Shown here: positions 20,054-31,981 of the stretch, piece by piece
Numbering within the stretch: position 1 is the first letter of the stretch
Layout: every line of letters starts with the position of its first letter
NCBI GenBank assembly: GCA_963575745.1
Contig: CAUYUJ010015693.1
Location: 890,789-954,788 of the forward strand
Source of the DNA: Prorocentrum cordatum
Lineage: Eukaryota > Sar > Dinophyceae > Prorocentrales > Prorocentraceae
DNA: 64,000 bases
Reading direction: 5' to 3'
Notes under the pieces: model-generated
What the model was told of the DNA's origin: nothing
Databases searched by the model: none
Seen by the model: the letters and a program-made list of their open reading frames with translations, nothing else
Translations under genes and position numbers: made by a program

Positions 20054-22789
20054 TCGTCGCCGCCCCGGCGCCAAGCCCTGAGGTTTTGCCCCTCGGCACG
20101 CGCGCCCCCCCCCGAAGCCCCCGCCCAGGCCCCCCCCCGCCCGCGCACGCGGCGCGGCTCGAGGAGGCGAGTCGAGGAGGGAAGAGGCGGGGGCGAAAAT
20201 CACGACCACCGCACCAATCGCGCGCCCTGCGGTCACAGTCGCGCGCCCAGCTGACGGGGCAGCAGGCGACCACGCCTCCGATTGCCAATCGAACGCTGAG
20301 TAGGACAGCGCGCGCGTTGAACGAAAATGGCACATGAGTATCGGCTCACCTTCTCATCGATCACTTTCGCAACTCCTGGCGCCAACTCGCCGCCACTCTC
20401 AGCGCCATCGCCGTCAGAGTCACGGGCGGCCTTCGCAATGCCAGACGCCGCGTCGCCCACGCGCGCGCCAACTGCCCCCCTCTGGCGGCCCGCCACGACA
20501 AGCCTCGCAGGCTGCCCCCCCTAGGGGGCACGCAGGCCTGGCGCCGCCAAAAATATGCGCCGCGCGCGGCGCGAAGCGAGCCGCCTCCGCAGAGCGAGAG
20601 AACCCGCGACCTCGCACGGCAATCCCCGCGGCCGTTCGCGAGGCCGAGAGGGAGAGGCGTCACCGCACACCCCCGCGGGGGGAGGTTTCGACGCGGATGG
20701 GGCGAGGGAGGGAAGGGGCCGTCGGCCAAGAGCCAGAGCAGACGGATCGCCTCCGCCGTCGCCCACCCGTCGAAGGACGGAGGAGGATGCTCGAGGGCCA
20801 GCGGCCACCTCCGTCGAGCGACACGGCGCGGACGAGAACGCAGCGGCGGCCCCCCGACAACCCAGCCCGAGACCGCCAGTAGCCAGGCGCCCGCGCCGCG
20901 GCCCCACCCCGCGCAGTCGCGCCAAGAGGAGACTTCGGGACGCGGGACGCAGAGGAAGCCGAGGGTGCCCGAAACCTACCCGGGGCAGAAAACATCGGAC
21001 AGACGTCGCAGCCGGGGCGCGCCGCCACAGCGCACCCGAGCGCCTAGCGAAGGTGGGCCCCGCCAGGTCGGACGACGCCGACCTCCACCGCGGCGCGGCA
21101 GGACGGCTACCTCGGACGGCCTACAGCAGACGGGCGGGGCGCGCCCGAGGTCTCACCGCCCCGCAATCCACGGTCGCGGGCGAGGTGGGCAAACCACCAA
21201 AGCCCGCGCCCTTCGCGGTCAACGCAGTACCCGCGGGCATTCCCAGGGCTGGGGGAACGAGATGCAAGAGGCCAGGCGCCCAACCAGCTCGCCAACCTCC
21301 TCCCTCCAGGCGCCGAAGGCAGGGCAGCCCAAGGACCTCGACGACGGCGAGGCGGGCGAACTTCGCGAACAACGCCCCCCCAGCATGCGCCAGCTGCAAG
21401 CGGCGGACGAGAACCTCGGCCTCGACGACGGGCGCGCCACAGCCTGTCCCCCGCAGTTGCGCTTGTGGGCGGCGCAAGGCATCGGCAGGCTGGCCGAGCG
21501 GCTCACCGCCCAACATTGGAGGGGGAACTTCGCTTGGAGCCGCTCAGGAGGCGCGCGCGGCGCGGGGCGATTATTCAAGAGCGCCGAGGAGGGCCCCCCT
21601 GTAGATAAAGGGCGCCCCGCTCAGCGGAGGCGTTTTCTACATCGACGGAGGGAATGCCGAGGCCCCGCCGGGGAATTGGAAGACCTGCGCTTGGAGCCGC
21701 TAGGGAGACGCGCGCGCCGCGCGGGAACGGGGCCCGGGAGCGCCGAGAAAGGGCCGCCACGTGGATAGCGGCCCGCTCGGCGGAGGCGGCAAGCGAGGCA
21801 ACCCCTCCCCCGCGAAACCCCGCTGCAGGAGGGGCGCCACCACGGCCGGTGCGGACTGGCTTCCGACGAGGCCACTTCCGATCGAGGCGCTCTCGGCATT
21901 CCTCGGCAGCATCCTCGGGGGCCGCGGCAGCTTGGGCCCCGACAGCCACGCGGGCGCCATCACCACGGCGCGGCGAGAACAGGAGCGCGCGCAGTCGAGC
22001 CCCCACCCCCTAGCCTATTCGGAGGCGCGGAGCCGCTGCGCAGCGACGAGTGCATCGATGGGCCCAGGGTCTCCCACGCCTGCGCGGGCTTCCCGTCGCC
22101 TGGCCGCTGGGGCCCGGACCTTCGGAAGTCTCGGGATTTAGGGGCCGAGCCCTTCGAGGAGATCGCGCGGGCCATGGGCGGCCCGGCAGCCGCGGGGCGC
22201 CCGCCGCGCGAGACGGCGGCGCGGGCGCGCCCGACCGGGACTGACCCGAGCGAGCCGCTCGACCTCGTTGAGGAGGAGGTCTACGAGGAAGACAGAGAGA
22301 TCCCCGACGGCGGGCGCGAGCGCGAGCAGCGGCGGGCTCCGCGCGACCACTCCAGGCACGCGCCCAGCCCGCACGCTGGCGCGTCGCCCCCCCGGCCGCG
22401 CGACGAGACCGGGAGGCGACCCACTGGCCCGCCCCAGAAGTGGCCAAGGACAGCAGCGCAAAGAACCACGGCGATTGGCCCTTGGAACACATCGCGGACG
22501 ACGCAAAGACGGGCAGGATGTCGACGTTCGAAGAGTTGCTGCACGTTCGCTTCCACGGCAAAACCTCCACGGCAGCGCTGACGGCCCTGGGGCGACGACC
22601 GACGACGACCGACCGACCGACCGATCGACGGACCGGGACGGCGACGACCGACGGACCGACTGACCGACTGACGAGCGCGCGGATGGACCTTGTTTGGGAG
22701 CGAGGCGCGGATACATTGCCAGGACCTTGCCCCTGGCCCGCCAGCCCCCCTTTCCGATTTTATTACACTGCAATCGCCTTATATCAGGC
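20054..22789. other. Very GC-rich DNA, no supported gene
   Basis: Long frames are open on both strands simply because of high GC. They are Arg/Pro/Ala/Gly-rich and mutually overlapping. At 22595-22670 there is a short GACC/GACGACC repeat. No domain recognised. Confidence 0.45.
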
Positions 22790-23385
22790 GAGGCCCCAGC
22801 CCGCATGTCTTACGGGGAAAACCGCCCCAGCCGCCGACGCCGACAAAAGGGGCGGTTCCAGCATCGCGGAAAATGCCCCAGCCGCCCACGGGCGAGGCCC
22901 CAGCTTTCAATTCTCACAATGATAGTGTTCCAGCCGCCTATGCCGACAAGAAGCGGCGGTTCCAGCGTTCAAGTTTCACGGGGGAAAGCGTTCCAGCCGC
23001 CCACGATATCGGCCCCAGCCCTCGATTGTTACCCAGCGCGAGCCCCCCGGCCGCCGACGGCGCGGGTTCCGGCTCAGCGAGAGCGGTCCAGCCGCCCACA
23101 GCGTTGGCTCCAGCCATCGACTTCTACCCAGCGCGAGCGTTCCAGCCGCGCGCGGCGCGGGCTCCATCCATGCATTTTTACCGAGCGCGAGCGTTCCAGC
23201 CGCGCGCGGCGCGGGCTCCAGCCATGAATTTCCACCGAGCGCGAGCGTTCCAGCCTGGCGCGGCGCGGGCTCCAGCCATGCATGGTCACCAAGCGCGAGT
23301 GTTTCCAGCCGCGCGCGGCGCGGGTTGCGGCCACGCGCTTTTACCGAGCGCGAGCATCCTAGCCGCCCACGGCAAATTCTCATTA
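22790..23385 (+). repeat. 54-bp minisatellite, older units diverged at the 5' side
   Basis: Five clear units from about 23098 to 23370 share GCGCGGGCTCCAGCCATG, TTTACCGAGCGCGAGCG and TTCCAGCC. Older units upstream keep the GTTCCAGCCGCC word. Because 54 is a multiple of three, one frame per strand stays open (plus strand SMHFYRARAFQPRAARAP repeated), but this looks incidental. Confidence 0.88.
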
Positions 23386-23402
23386 GCAAGGTAGTCCACT
23401 GA

Positions 23403-23790
23403 CTGCACGGGGACCCGCGCGAGGTTCTCGTTTCGCTTGTCGCCGACGCCGAAGGCACGCATCGGCTCATCAGGATTCGCGATGACGACTGGGGCACACT
23501 GGCCGGCGAATTCGCGGACGAGGCCCAGGGCACAACACCGTCGGCACTTTCGGCATCTCCAGCGCCTCGGAGTGGCGGGCCACGCGGTTCGGCATCGCGC
23601 TGCAAGCGATCCCCTGCTTGCCGGGGAGCGTCTGGCCCGCGGGGCAGCTCGCCGACGCCGACGACCTAGAGGCAATTGGCTCGGAGAGACGCTGGAGGCG
23701 GGCTGCCATCATCGGGGTCGCCCTCGCGTTTGGGCCGGCCTCAGCGCGACCACCACCTACAGCACGTGCCTCTCGGAGGCGAGAGCGCGG
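23403..23790 (+). pseudogene. Frameshifted coding remnant, unknown family
   Basis: From 23403 one frame reads GDPREVLVSLVADAEG, then RLIRIRDDDWGTLAGEFADE. At about 23527 sense passes to the next frame (HNTVGTFGISSASEW, then FGIALQAIPCLPGSVWPAG), as if one base had been lost after GCCCAGGGC. Both pieces have G/C-rich third positions. An in-frame TGA at 23400 closes the upstream side. I do not recognise the protein. A decayed retroelement or host gene are both possible, and a minus-strand reading cannot be excluded. Confidence 0.3.
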
Positions 23791-25295
23791 CCCTGTCCCC
23801 CAGCTGGCGCTGGAGATGGTCGAGCGCGGCGCCATCTGCGCAATCGAAGTGGCAGCTGGGCGCCCACGCGCCGCGGGTCCGGCCTCGCCAGGGAAAGACC
23901 ACCCCTGGGGCCCGCGCGCGCCCGGCCTCCCAGCGTCGACAGGCACGGCAAGAAGAGGGCCTCTCGGCCGCGGGCGGTCAAGCTCGCGCCGGCAGGGACA
24001 GGCGGGCGATCGGGCAGAGGACAGAGGCTCGAGACGCCCATCAAGTTCGAGGGCGAGAACACAAGGAGTTTCGCTCGGGCGCGCCCGCGCGCCGGCGGGA
24101 GAGCCAGCGGCGGAGTTCCAGGCGACCCTTCGGGACGGGAGCCACGCTCGCGCGCGGGCGGGGGTGCAAGGAGGCAGCCCGCGGAGGAGGGCGCCAGCGG
24201 CGGCGGGCCCCCACGCGCGACCTCTCGGGACGGGAGCCACGCCCGCGCGATCGCGGGGGCGCTGGCCGCCACGCGGCCCAGCGACGAGACAGCCCCACCA
24301 GCGGGCGTGCTTGGGGAGGCGGGCATCCCCAGCAACATCGCAGGACATGGACCCCCACGGACGAGACCATCATCAAGGAGAGGGGGGCACGGCTGGGAGA
24401 ACGGCCGCCCCGCGAGGCGGCGCGTTAGGCCGCGCCCTCCGCGGCGCCTCTTGCCACGGCAGCTGCTGCGTTCGACGCACGCTCGGTGCACCTCCTCGTT
24501 CGGAGGCAGTCGACCGCTCGCCTTGGCCCGCGCCCCGCGCGGGGCTCGGCGGCGGCCCTCCGAGCAGGGGGGGGCTCCGAGCGGCTGCTTGGAACGCCTC
24601 CGCGGCGAGGGCGCCCCCGCGGGAGGGACTCCGAGCCCCCGCCATCCGGCGAGCCCCTCCACGGCGAGGGCGCCCCCCCCGCCTTTGGGGGCCTCCATCC
24701 TTCCGCCGCGGGCGGGGGCGGGGCGGGGGCCCAGCCCGGGGGGGGTGGGGGGCTTCAACCGCGAAGAGCCCGACGAAGAATGGGCAGGGCTGCGAGACCG
24801 CACTTCCCGACCTTTGCACACGCGCAGCGGCGAGTGCGGCGACGGCGCTGTCAAAAGAGGAAGACGGAGAGAGGTAAGAATATGGACAGCCCCCGACGCT
24901 CGCAGCGTCCAGAGGGGGCCCCGGTGTCGTCCTTTCACCTTCGAGTCTCCTCTCCCTCCTTTCATTTGGCGTTTCACTCACATCGCATGGGGGGGCATCC
25001 AGTTCCCGGGAGCGGCAAGGACCCTGGGCAAAGAGCCCCAGAACCGCCACCCGCCTTTTTCCCCCCATCGCTCCGCTATGCAGGTTCATCGGGGCGGCGT
25101 CTCCGTGCACCAACACGTACGCAGATCCCCCCCCACCTCCCCACGTCTGACGCCACTTGGGCTCCGGCGCCCGGCCGTTTCAGAAGGGGGCCCACCCACC
25201 AGGCGGAACAGGACGAAAAGTACAAGAGCACGAGTGGAAGAGGCTTCCTGGCAGGTTTCCAGAGCCTTCCTGGCAGGTTTCCTGGTGGTTCTGGG
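23791..25295. other. GC-rich DNA, no supported gene
   Basis: Overlapping Arg/Pro/Gly-rich frames on both strands. CGACGGGAGCCACGC-like words recur at 24135 and 24230, suggesting a ~95-bp duplication. Confidence 0.4.
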
Positions 25296-25695
25296 GTCCT
25301 CCTCCTCCTCCTCCTCCTCCTCCTCCTCCTCCTCCCTCCTCCTCCTCCCCCTCCTCCTCCTCCTCCTCCTCCTCCTCCTCCTCCTCCTCCTCCTCCTCCT
25401 CTCCTCCTCCTCCTCCTCTCCTCCTCCTCCTCCTCCTCCTCCTCCTCCTCCTCCTCCTCCCTCTCTCTCCTCCCTCCTCCTCCTCCTCCTCCTCCTCCCT
25501 CCTCCTCCTCCTCCTCCCTCCTCCTCCTCCTCCTCCTCCTCCTCCTCTCCTCCTCCTCTTCCTCCTCCTCCTCCTCCTCTCCTCCTCCTCCTCCTCCTCC
25601 TCCTCCTCCTCCTCCTCCTCCTCCTCCTCCTCCTCCTCCTCCTCCTCCTCCTCCTCCTCCTCCTCCTCCTCCTCCTCCTCCTCCTCTCCTCCTCT
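25296..25695 (+). repeat. (TCC)n microsatellite
   Basis: About 400 bp of TCC/CTC triplets with small frame-changing interruptions. Confidence 0.97.
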
Positions 25696-25891
25696 GGAGG
25701 CCCCAACAAAGGCCACGGCCTCGAAGAAAGGCTGCAGGAGCACGAGAAGGAGCGGGAAGGCGAGGCCGCCTCGTGCCCCGTACGGCGCTCCCTCGGCGGA
25801 GTCCCGCGGCCCAGCCTTTCGACCCGGCGCGGAGCCGCTGGATCGACACGTGGCCGAAGTCTGACGAGGAGGTCGAGGCTCTCGACATTTT

Positions 25892-26085
25892 GGAGGAGGA
25901 GGAGGAGGAGGGGGAGGAGGAGGAGGAGGAGGGGAAGGAGGAGGAGGAGGAGGAGGAGGAGGAGGGGAAGGAGGAGTAGCAGGAGGAGCAGGAGGAGGAG
26001 GAGGAGGAGCAGGAGGAGGAGGAGAGGGAGGGGGGCAGGGAGAGAGAGAGAGAGAGAGTGAGAGAGAGAGAGGAGAGAGGAGTAG
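25892..26085 (+). repeat. (GAG)n then (GA)n tract
   Basis: GAG triplets to about 26035, then GA dinucleotides. It is complementary to the TCC tract at 25296-25695, so the 200-bp unit between them could form the loop of a large hairpin. Confidence 0.95.
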
Positions 26086-26700
26086 GGCGTCGCTTCTGTG
26101 CCGTGTCTTCGGCTAAGAGTAGCTGTCCTCCTCTTCTCCCGCCGCTGACTAGGAGGAGGAGGGTTTCGAGTGTTCCGGACACTGACGAACTCGACCCCAG
26201 CTAAACCGGAGGACGAGGGGAGGAGGGGTTTACCATTCCCCGACCACTCGGCAAGACGGCTCCAGACACCTGAGGCCTACCCTGGCACAAGCAGGCCCAA
26301 GGTGACCTCTCGAGTGGTTCCAAGATGCTTCGGGAAGGCCCTATTCACGCCCCCGTCTCTGATCGGTGACCTCCAGCATGTCCCCACGAAGGTCCCCAAA
26401 GCTCCAAACAATGAGCCCGAAAGAGGCTCAAGAAGGCCCCAAGAGATCCAGGAGGCATCCAAGAGGGCCCCAATTGGGGACTTTGGGGTTGCCAAGCAGA
26501 GATCTCAAGCGAAGCTGCGCTAGGGTAAACTAAACGCAGATCAGCCAAGCTAAGCTACGCGACGGGGCAGGCTGAGACTAGTCCTTCCTTCAACTCTCGC
26601 TTAGGAGCATATCCATGATTAGTGCCTTGGGGAAGTAACTCACTCACTGGGTTCATTGGGCTAGCGTGCCTCCGGTTAGTCATGGCGTGAACAGAATTCC
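26086..26700. other. Spacer with a short CCAAGA piece
   Basis: 26395-26500 is a short CCAAGA-type array without an obvious core. 26520-26580 holds a few TAAGCTA words. No gene seen. Confidence 0.5.
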
Positions 26701-26706
26701 ACTCAT

Positions 26707-27310
26707 GGGCACGGTTCTGAGTCACAAGATGTTACCTCGTCCCCAGCGGCCTTCTTGTCGCCACACCTCCACTTCCAAGCACGACTGTGAGCCACAGGAT
26801 ACTACCCCATCGCGGCCGGCAGCCATTATGTGGCCATAAGCCATATTTCAACGCCCAGGTACGATTCTGGGCCACAGGCTGGAATATGATCGTTCCCAGT
26901 GGCCTTCATTGTGCCACAACTCCAAGATTCGACATTGCTTTCTGTCACAGAGTGCAACCGCATCGCTCCCAGCGGCCTTCATGATGCCACAAGTTCATTC
27001 CCCCATATGGCGTTGAGCCACACGATGCAATATTATCGTTTTTGGCAGCCTTCGTGTTGCTAGAATTCCATTGTTGGGCACGGTTTTGAGTCACACGATG
27101 CAGCATGATCGTTCCCAGTGGTCATCGTAATGGCAGAGCGCCGCCCCCAGATGCAGTTTTGAGTCACAGATTGCATTCTTGTCGGTCCTCGCAGCCCCGG
27201 TGCTACCAGAGGCGCGATCGTGCGCCACAGGATGCAGGCCCATCGTTTCTGGCGGCGTTTGTGTTGCCAGACATCGACTCCCAGCCACGATTCTGATTGA
27301 CAGGGTGTGA
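26707..27310 (+). repeat. Degenerate ~60-80 bp satellite, nine units
   Basis: Units are marked by GAGCCACA(G/C)GATGCA-like words at about 26711, 26788, 26868, 26943, 27013, 27091, 27162, 27222 and 27296, with (A/G)TCGTTCCCAGTGGCCTTC downstream in the best-kept units. Confidence 0.82.
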
Positions 27311-27332
27311 CCCTCTGGAGGCTGGCCGCGTA

Positions 27333-27499
27333 CAGCCAAGACGCTGAAATAAGGAACAGTTTGGGTTCGGAAGGGGCTCGATGTTCCTTAGGTTCCTCCA
27401 GTGCTGTTCCTCTTGCCCTCCTGGGGCACGGAGGCGCTTACAGGGCCAAGAAGGGGCTTCGTTCCTTATTGACCGTTCCTTCTTTCAGCGGCCCGACTG
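27333..27499 (+). mobile_element. MITE-B copy 1 (167 bp), TA-flanked
   Basis: Ends CAGCCAAGACGCTGAAATAAGG... and ...AGCGGCCCGACTG, flanked by TA at 27331-27332 and 27500-27501. Internal block TTCGGAAGGGGCTCG and the GTTCCTTATT near the right end match copy 2 at 40767-41030. TA flanks and CAG...CTG ends suggest a Tc1/mariner-type non-autonomous element. Confidence 0.8.
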
Positions 27500-27631
27500 T
27501 ACGCGTTGCCAGTCTTCCCTCGCGGCGGCCCCCCCCTGGCTCGACGCGAGGGGCCGGCAGCGGCGGCGCGACCTCCCGCGATGCACGGGCAGCATCCCAG
27601 CGCTCCCCGCGGCGCATTCGCGCATCAAGCT
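27500..27631. other. GC-rich spacer between two MITEs
   Basis: Short GC-rich DNA. It ends in the left target duplication of MITE-A copy 2. Confidence 0.4.
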
Positions 27632-27784
27632 TTAAGTCGGGCCTGTCCCTCTACAGGGGGAATATCTAAAAATAGTCAATAGTCCGGGGACTTTGTTTCG
27701 TATTCTTTGACAACTTTGGAATGTGTTGGGGTCTTTTTTATTTGTCGTCGAAAATCCCCCTGTCGGGGGACACGCCCGACGTAA
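27632..27784 (+). mobile_element. MITE-A copy 2 (153 bp) with 8-bp target duplication
   Basis: Left end TTAAGTCGGGCCTGTCCCTC, right end reverse complement TTACGTCGGGCGTGTCCCCC. Flanked by perfect ATCAAGCT at 27624-27631 and 27785-27792. It keeps the central AGTCCGGGGACT-type block of copy 1. Confidence 0.88.
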
Positions 27785-27792
27785 ATCAAGCT

Positions 27793-28302
27793 TCGCACCA
27801 CGGGACGGGCCGCTGGGCAGTGCAGCGGGGCAGCACGCTGTGCACCACTGCGCTGACGTGCGACGAGACGGCGGGGGGACCACCAGGACCCCGCCCCCTG
27901 GTGCCAGGCTGCCGACCTCGCATGCTCCATGGAGCTCGACCTCGCGGAGCTTCGCTCGGCCCTCGTTGTCCCCCCCCACGCCCTCCCCGCGCGCGAGAGG
28001 GCGTGTAGCGATGATGATCACCTCCGGGGGCAGGTGGCCACCAGGACCCCGCCCCCGTCGCCGGGCCGCCTCCAGAGGGCCACAGCAGCGCCAGTGCGAA
28101 CGCGCTGAGCACCACGAGGGGGAGCGTGGGACGGCGCGGCACGCCGAGCGGCACGACGGGCGGGCGCGCGACGAGACAGCACACGATGCCCCTGGACGGC
28201 GGGAGCCAGCGGGAGCCCGCCCCAGGCGGCAGGCCAGCCGGGCCGACCGCCTCGCGAGCTGCACGGGGGCACGACCGCTCGGAGCGCAGCTCCTCCCCCT
28301 TT
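27793..28302. other. GC-rich spacer, no gene seen
   Basis: ACCAGGACCCCGCCCCC occurs at about 27882 and 28050. Open frames on both strands lack domains. Confidence 0.4.
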
Positions 28303-28503
28303 TGCTCCTCCTCCTCCTCCTCCTCCTCCTCCTCCTCCTCCTCCTCCTCCTCCCCCTCCTCCTCCCTCCTCCTCCTCCCCTCCCCCTCCTCCTCCTCCTC
28401 CTCCTCCTCCTCCTCCTCCTCCTCCTCCTCCTCCTCCTCCTCCTCCTCCTCCTCCTCCTCCTCCTCCTCCTCCTCCTCCTCCTCCTCTCTCCTCCTCCTC
28501 CAA
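28303..28503 (+). repeat. (TCC)n microsatellite
   Basis: TCC/CTC triplet tract with short interruptions. Confidence 0.96.
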
Positions 28504-28738
28504 CTCCTCCGCCTGCCCCTCCCTGGCCCACCCCGCCGCCTGGAAGGCACCAGGCGACCGTGCCTCTGCAGGTGGGCGACCGCTGGATCCCCACCACAGG
28601 CGCCTACGATGAAGACGGGCCTGTCCCTCTACAGGGGGAATATCCAAAATTATCCCAGTGCGACCCTACCTAGGAGTTGGAGCCTCTAGGAAAGCAACAT
28701 TAGTAGGAGCGGTAAACGCCGTCCTCCTCCTTCTCCTC

Positions 28739-29147
<409 letters not shown>

Positions 29148-29156
29148 AGTACAGCT

Positions 29157-29358
29157 GAATACCTACATCTACATATAGACCTACATGCAAGTCTACACCT
29201 ACAGTTACATTTACATGTACACATGCATCTACATCTACATCTACATCTACATCTACAACTACACTCACATCTACACTTACACCGACATCTACACCTACAT
29301 GTACATATGCATCTACACCTACATCCACATCTACACCTACATCTAAATCTACATATAA
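29157..29358 (+). repeat. (CTACAT)n hexanucleotide repeat
   Basis: CTACAT/CTACAC units with short variants. Confidence 0.95.
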
Positions 29359-29468
29359 TCTTTCGCATTGGTTTTGCTGTTGCTTTGCATTGCCGTTGCT
29401 ATTGCTCTTGCCTTCGCTTTTGCCTGTGCCTTTGCTCTTGCCTTTGCTGTTGCCTTTGCCTTTGCTTT

Positions 29469-30040
29469 GATGCTATGCTATGCTATGCTATGCTATGCTG
29501 CACAATGTTATGCTATGCTATGCTGCGCTATGCTATGCTATGCTATGCTAGGGTATGCTAGACTGCGCTATGTTATGCTAGGCTATGCTATGCCATGCTG
29601 CGCTATGCTATGCTACGCTGCGCTGCGCTATGCTATGTTATGATATGCTATGATGCGCTATGATATGCTAGGTTATGCTATGATATGCTATGCTGCGCCA
29701 TGCTATGCTACGCTATGCTATGCTGCCCTGTGCTATGCTAAGATATGATATGCTATGCTATGCTGCGCTATGCTATGCTTTGCTATGATATGTTATGCTA
29801 TGCTGCGCTGTGCGATGCTGCGCTATGATATGCTGTGCTATGCTATGCTATGTTATGATAATGCTGCGCTAAGCTAAGCTAGGCTAGGCTAAGCGAAGCT
29901 AAGCTAAGCTAGGCTAGGCTAAGCTAAGCTAAGTTAAGCTACGCTAGGCTAGGCTAAGCTAAGCTAAGTTAAGCTAAGCTAAGCTAAGTTAAGTTAAGCT
30001 AGGCTAAGCTAAGATGAGATAAGCAACGCTAGGCTAAGGG
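29469..30040 (+). repeat. (TATGC)n grading into (TAAGC)n
   Basis: Pentanucleotide arrays: TATGC with TGCGC variants to about 29868, then TAAGC/TAGGC. The switch is abrupt and both keep 5-bp phasing. Confidence 0.95.
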
Positions 30041-30433
30041 AACGTCACTGGGGGAATCGCGGGGCGGATGCCGGGGGAACCGCCCAGGGCGAGCCCCATT
30101 GCCCGGCCCTTTAAGCTAACCGAGTAAGAACCCTTCTAGGCAGAGCCTAGGTAGGGAAAAATAGTCTGGGGACGATGTTTGGCGTATTTGTTGATCATTT
30201 GGGGGTACGTTTGGGGTATTTTTTTTATCGTCCAAAATCCCTCTGTCCGGGGACAGGCCCGACTTGAGCCTGCGACCGGAGCGAGCACGCGCGCGGGGCC
30301 GGCGACGAGTCGCGGACCAGGGGCCCCATTGGGCGGGCCTGCACCGGCACCCAGGCCCGACGAGCTGGGCAGCGCCGCCGCAGGCCCAGGCCCTCAGCGC
30401 AGCGCACTTCGCCGGGCCGACCGAGTGACTTGG

Positions 30434-30554
30434 CATCGCTCGGACGTGTGCATTTTTTTCTCGGCGAGAACCATCGAGGAGCATCCTCGATCATTTGGCG
30501 AAAAAACCACGCACGAAACCGAAAAAAGCGCAGGGAATGGACGTCCGAGCGATG
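30434..30554 (+). mobile_element. MITE-C copy 1 (121 bp)
   Basis: Starts CATCGCTCGGACGT and ends with its exact inverted complement ACGTCCGAGCGATG. The body includes ATCGAGGAGCATCCTCGAT, itself a hairpin, then GCGAAAAAACCAC and GCAGGGAATGG. A second copy lies at 39027-39146. Both abut CCAAGA-type arrays. Confidence 0.8.
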
Positions 30555-30679
30555 GCGAGGTGAAGCCGACACCACAGCAGCCCGCCCACCCGCCACCAGG
30601 CGAGGACGAGGCGGCCCAAGACCGCGCACAGCTCGCGCCAAGGCAGCCCAGCCACCCGCCACCGGGCGCTCTTCCGGCT

Positions 30680-31240
30680 CCCAGGAGGCCTCCGAGAGAC
30701 CTCAAGAGAGCTCCGAGAGGCCTCCCGAGAGCGCCCGGAGAACCTAAAATCGTTAATCGCCATTGTTGTTTCATGGGTTTTGACCTTCTCACAATTTCAT
30801 GCTTCCAACGCTCCAAGACGGCCGACGAGGCCCCCAAGACCGCCCCGAGACCGCCCAAGAGGCCCCCAAGACGGCCCCAAGACGTGCCAAGACGGCCCCA
30901 AGACTGCCGATGAGGCGCCCAGGAGAGCTCCAGACCACCCCAGAACAGGCCCAAGATGAGCCCAAGAGCGGGAGCAGGAGGTCTCCAGAGACCTTTGAGA
31001 GGACTCCGGGACCCCCCAGAGGCCTGCAACACACCCCAAACCCTTGAGAGGCTCCCAAAAATCCCCGACGAGGCCCCCAAAGCAGCCCAAGAGAGCTTCG
31101 AAAGCCGTCCCGAGAGAGCCCGAAGAGGGTAAAATCGTTGTTTTCCAATGGTTTTTGTCGAAGCTTTTCGCCTTCTCACGTTTTCCCGCTTCCATTGCTT
31201 CAAGACCGAGGAATTGAGAAAACAAACAAAAAAGAGATCA
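30680..31240 (+). repeat. CCAAGA arrays with two cores (copies b and c)
   Basis: Degenerate CCCAAGACGGC units flank cores at about 30746-30815 (TAAAATCGTTAATCGCC ... CTTCTCACAATTTCATGCTTCC) and 31127-31207 (TAAAATCGTTGTTTTCC ... CTTCTCACGTTTTCCCGCTTCC). The two cores are clear relatives about 380 bp apart, so the unit has also been duplicated in tandem. Confidence 0.85.
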
Positions 31241-31879
31241 AGAGAATCCCTTGTTTTTTTTCCAAGTTGGGACTCCTACTCCCCATCCTCTTCCTCGAGC
31301 CCCATCAAGACTTCGGGGCCATATGCTGTTGAACTCGCTGACGCTGTCTAGGCACTCTCTTGGATCGTCGTCGTGTCCTCTTGGCTGCCCCTGAAACGAT
31401 GGTAGAATCGAGATCCCATGATCCCATGGGTTGAAGCAGTGGAATGTTAGGCTTCCTTTTTTCAAACTCACCCCCTGCTTATTTTTGCACGAAAACCCCG
31501 AGAGGCACCCCAACAGACCGTGGCCTGCATCCAGAAAACGTCTAACCCATAGCCCAGGCACTACAATTTTAAAAAAGGGAAGTCCCACCGCTCCGTTTTT
31601 GTTCCAAGTTTGCCCCCCTGTCTATTCTTGCACAACAGACCACAGTTAAGGCCCCAGAAAAGAACCTAGGAAGCCTTCGAGGGCCCCAAATCGTTGAATA
31701 CCTAACGGCAACTAATGATTTCTGCGTTTCCGCAGTTCCCCTTGTATACGATTCCGAGGCTTGCGCAGGGCCTCCAAGAGAGTCCTCTCATGCAAGAAAC
31801 GACAAGAATGATATTCCATGTGTCCGCCCATCAAGCCTAGCTAGAACTTGAGCGCGCGCGAAGCGCGCACGACGGTTCT
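31241..31879. other. Spacer, no gene seen
   Basis: A loose repeat TTTTTCCAAGTTTG(C)CCCCTG...TTGCAC occurs near 31258, 31455 and 31590. No gene recognised. Confidence 0.4.
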
Positions 31880-31938
31880 AGTGTATATATATATATATAT
31901 GTACATATATATAGACATACATAAACACACACACATAT

Positions 31939-31981
<43 letters not shown>

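Noticed and set aside
19250-20335. 361-codon minus-strand frame
   Set aside because: Its composition (Arg, Gly, Ala, Asp, Glu) is that of an antisense shadow. The plus strand has stronger third-position bias and hydrophobic segments.
23437-26061. 874-codon plus-strand frame
   Set aside because: More than a third is TCC/GAG repeat and the rest is Arg/Pro-rich GC-driven sequence that overlaps equally long frames on the other strand.
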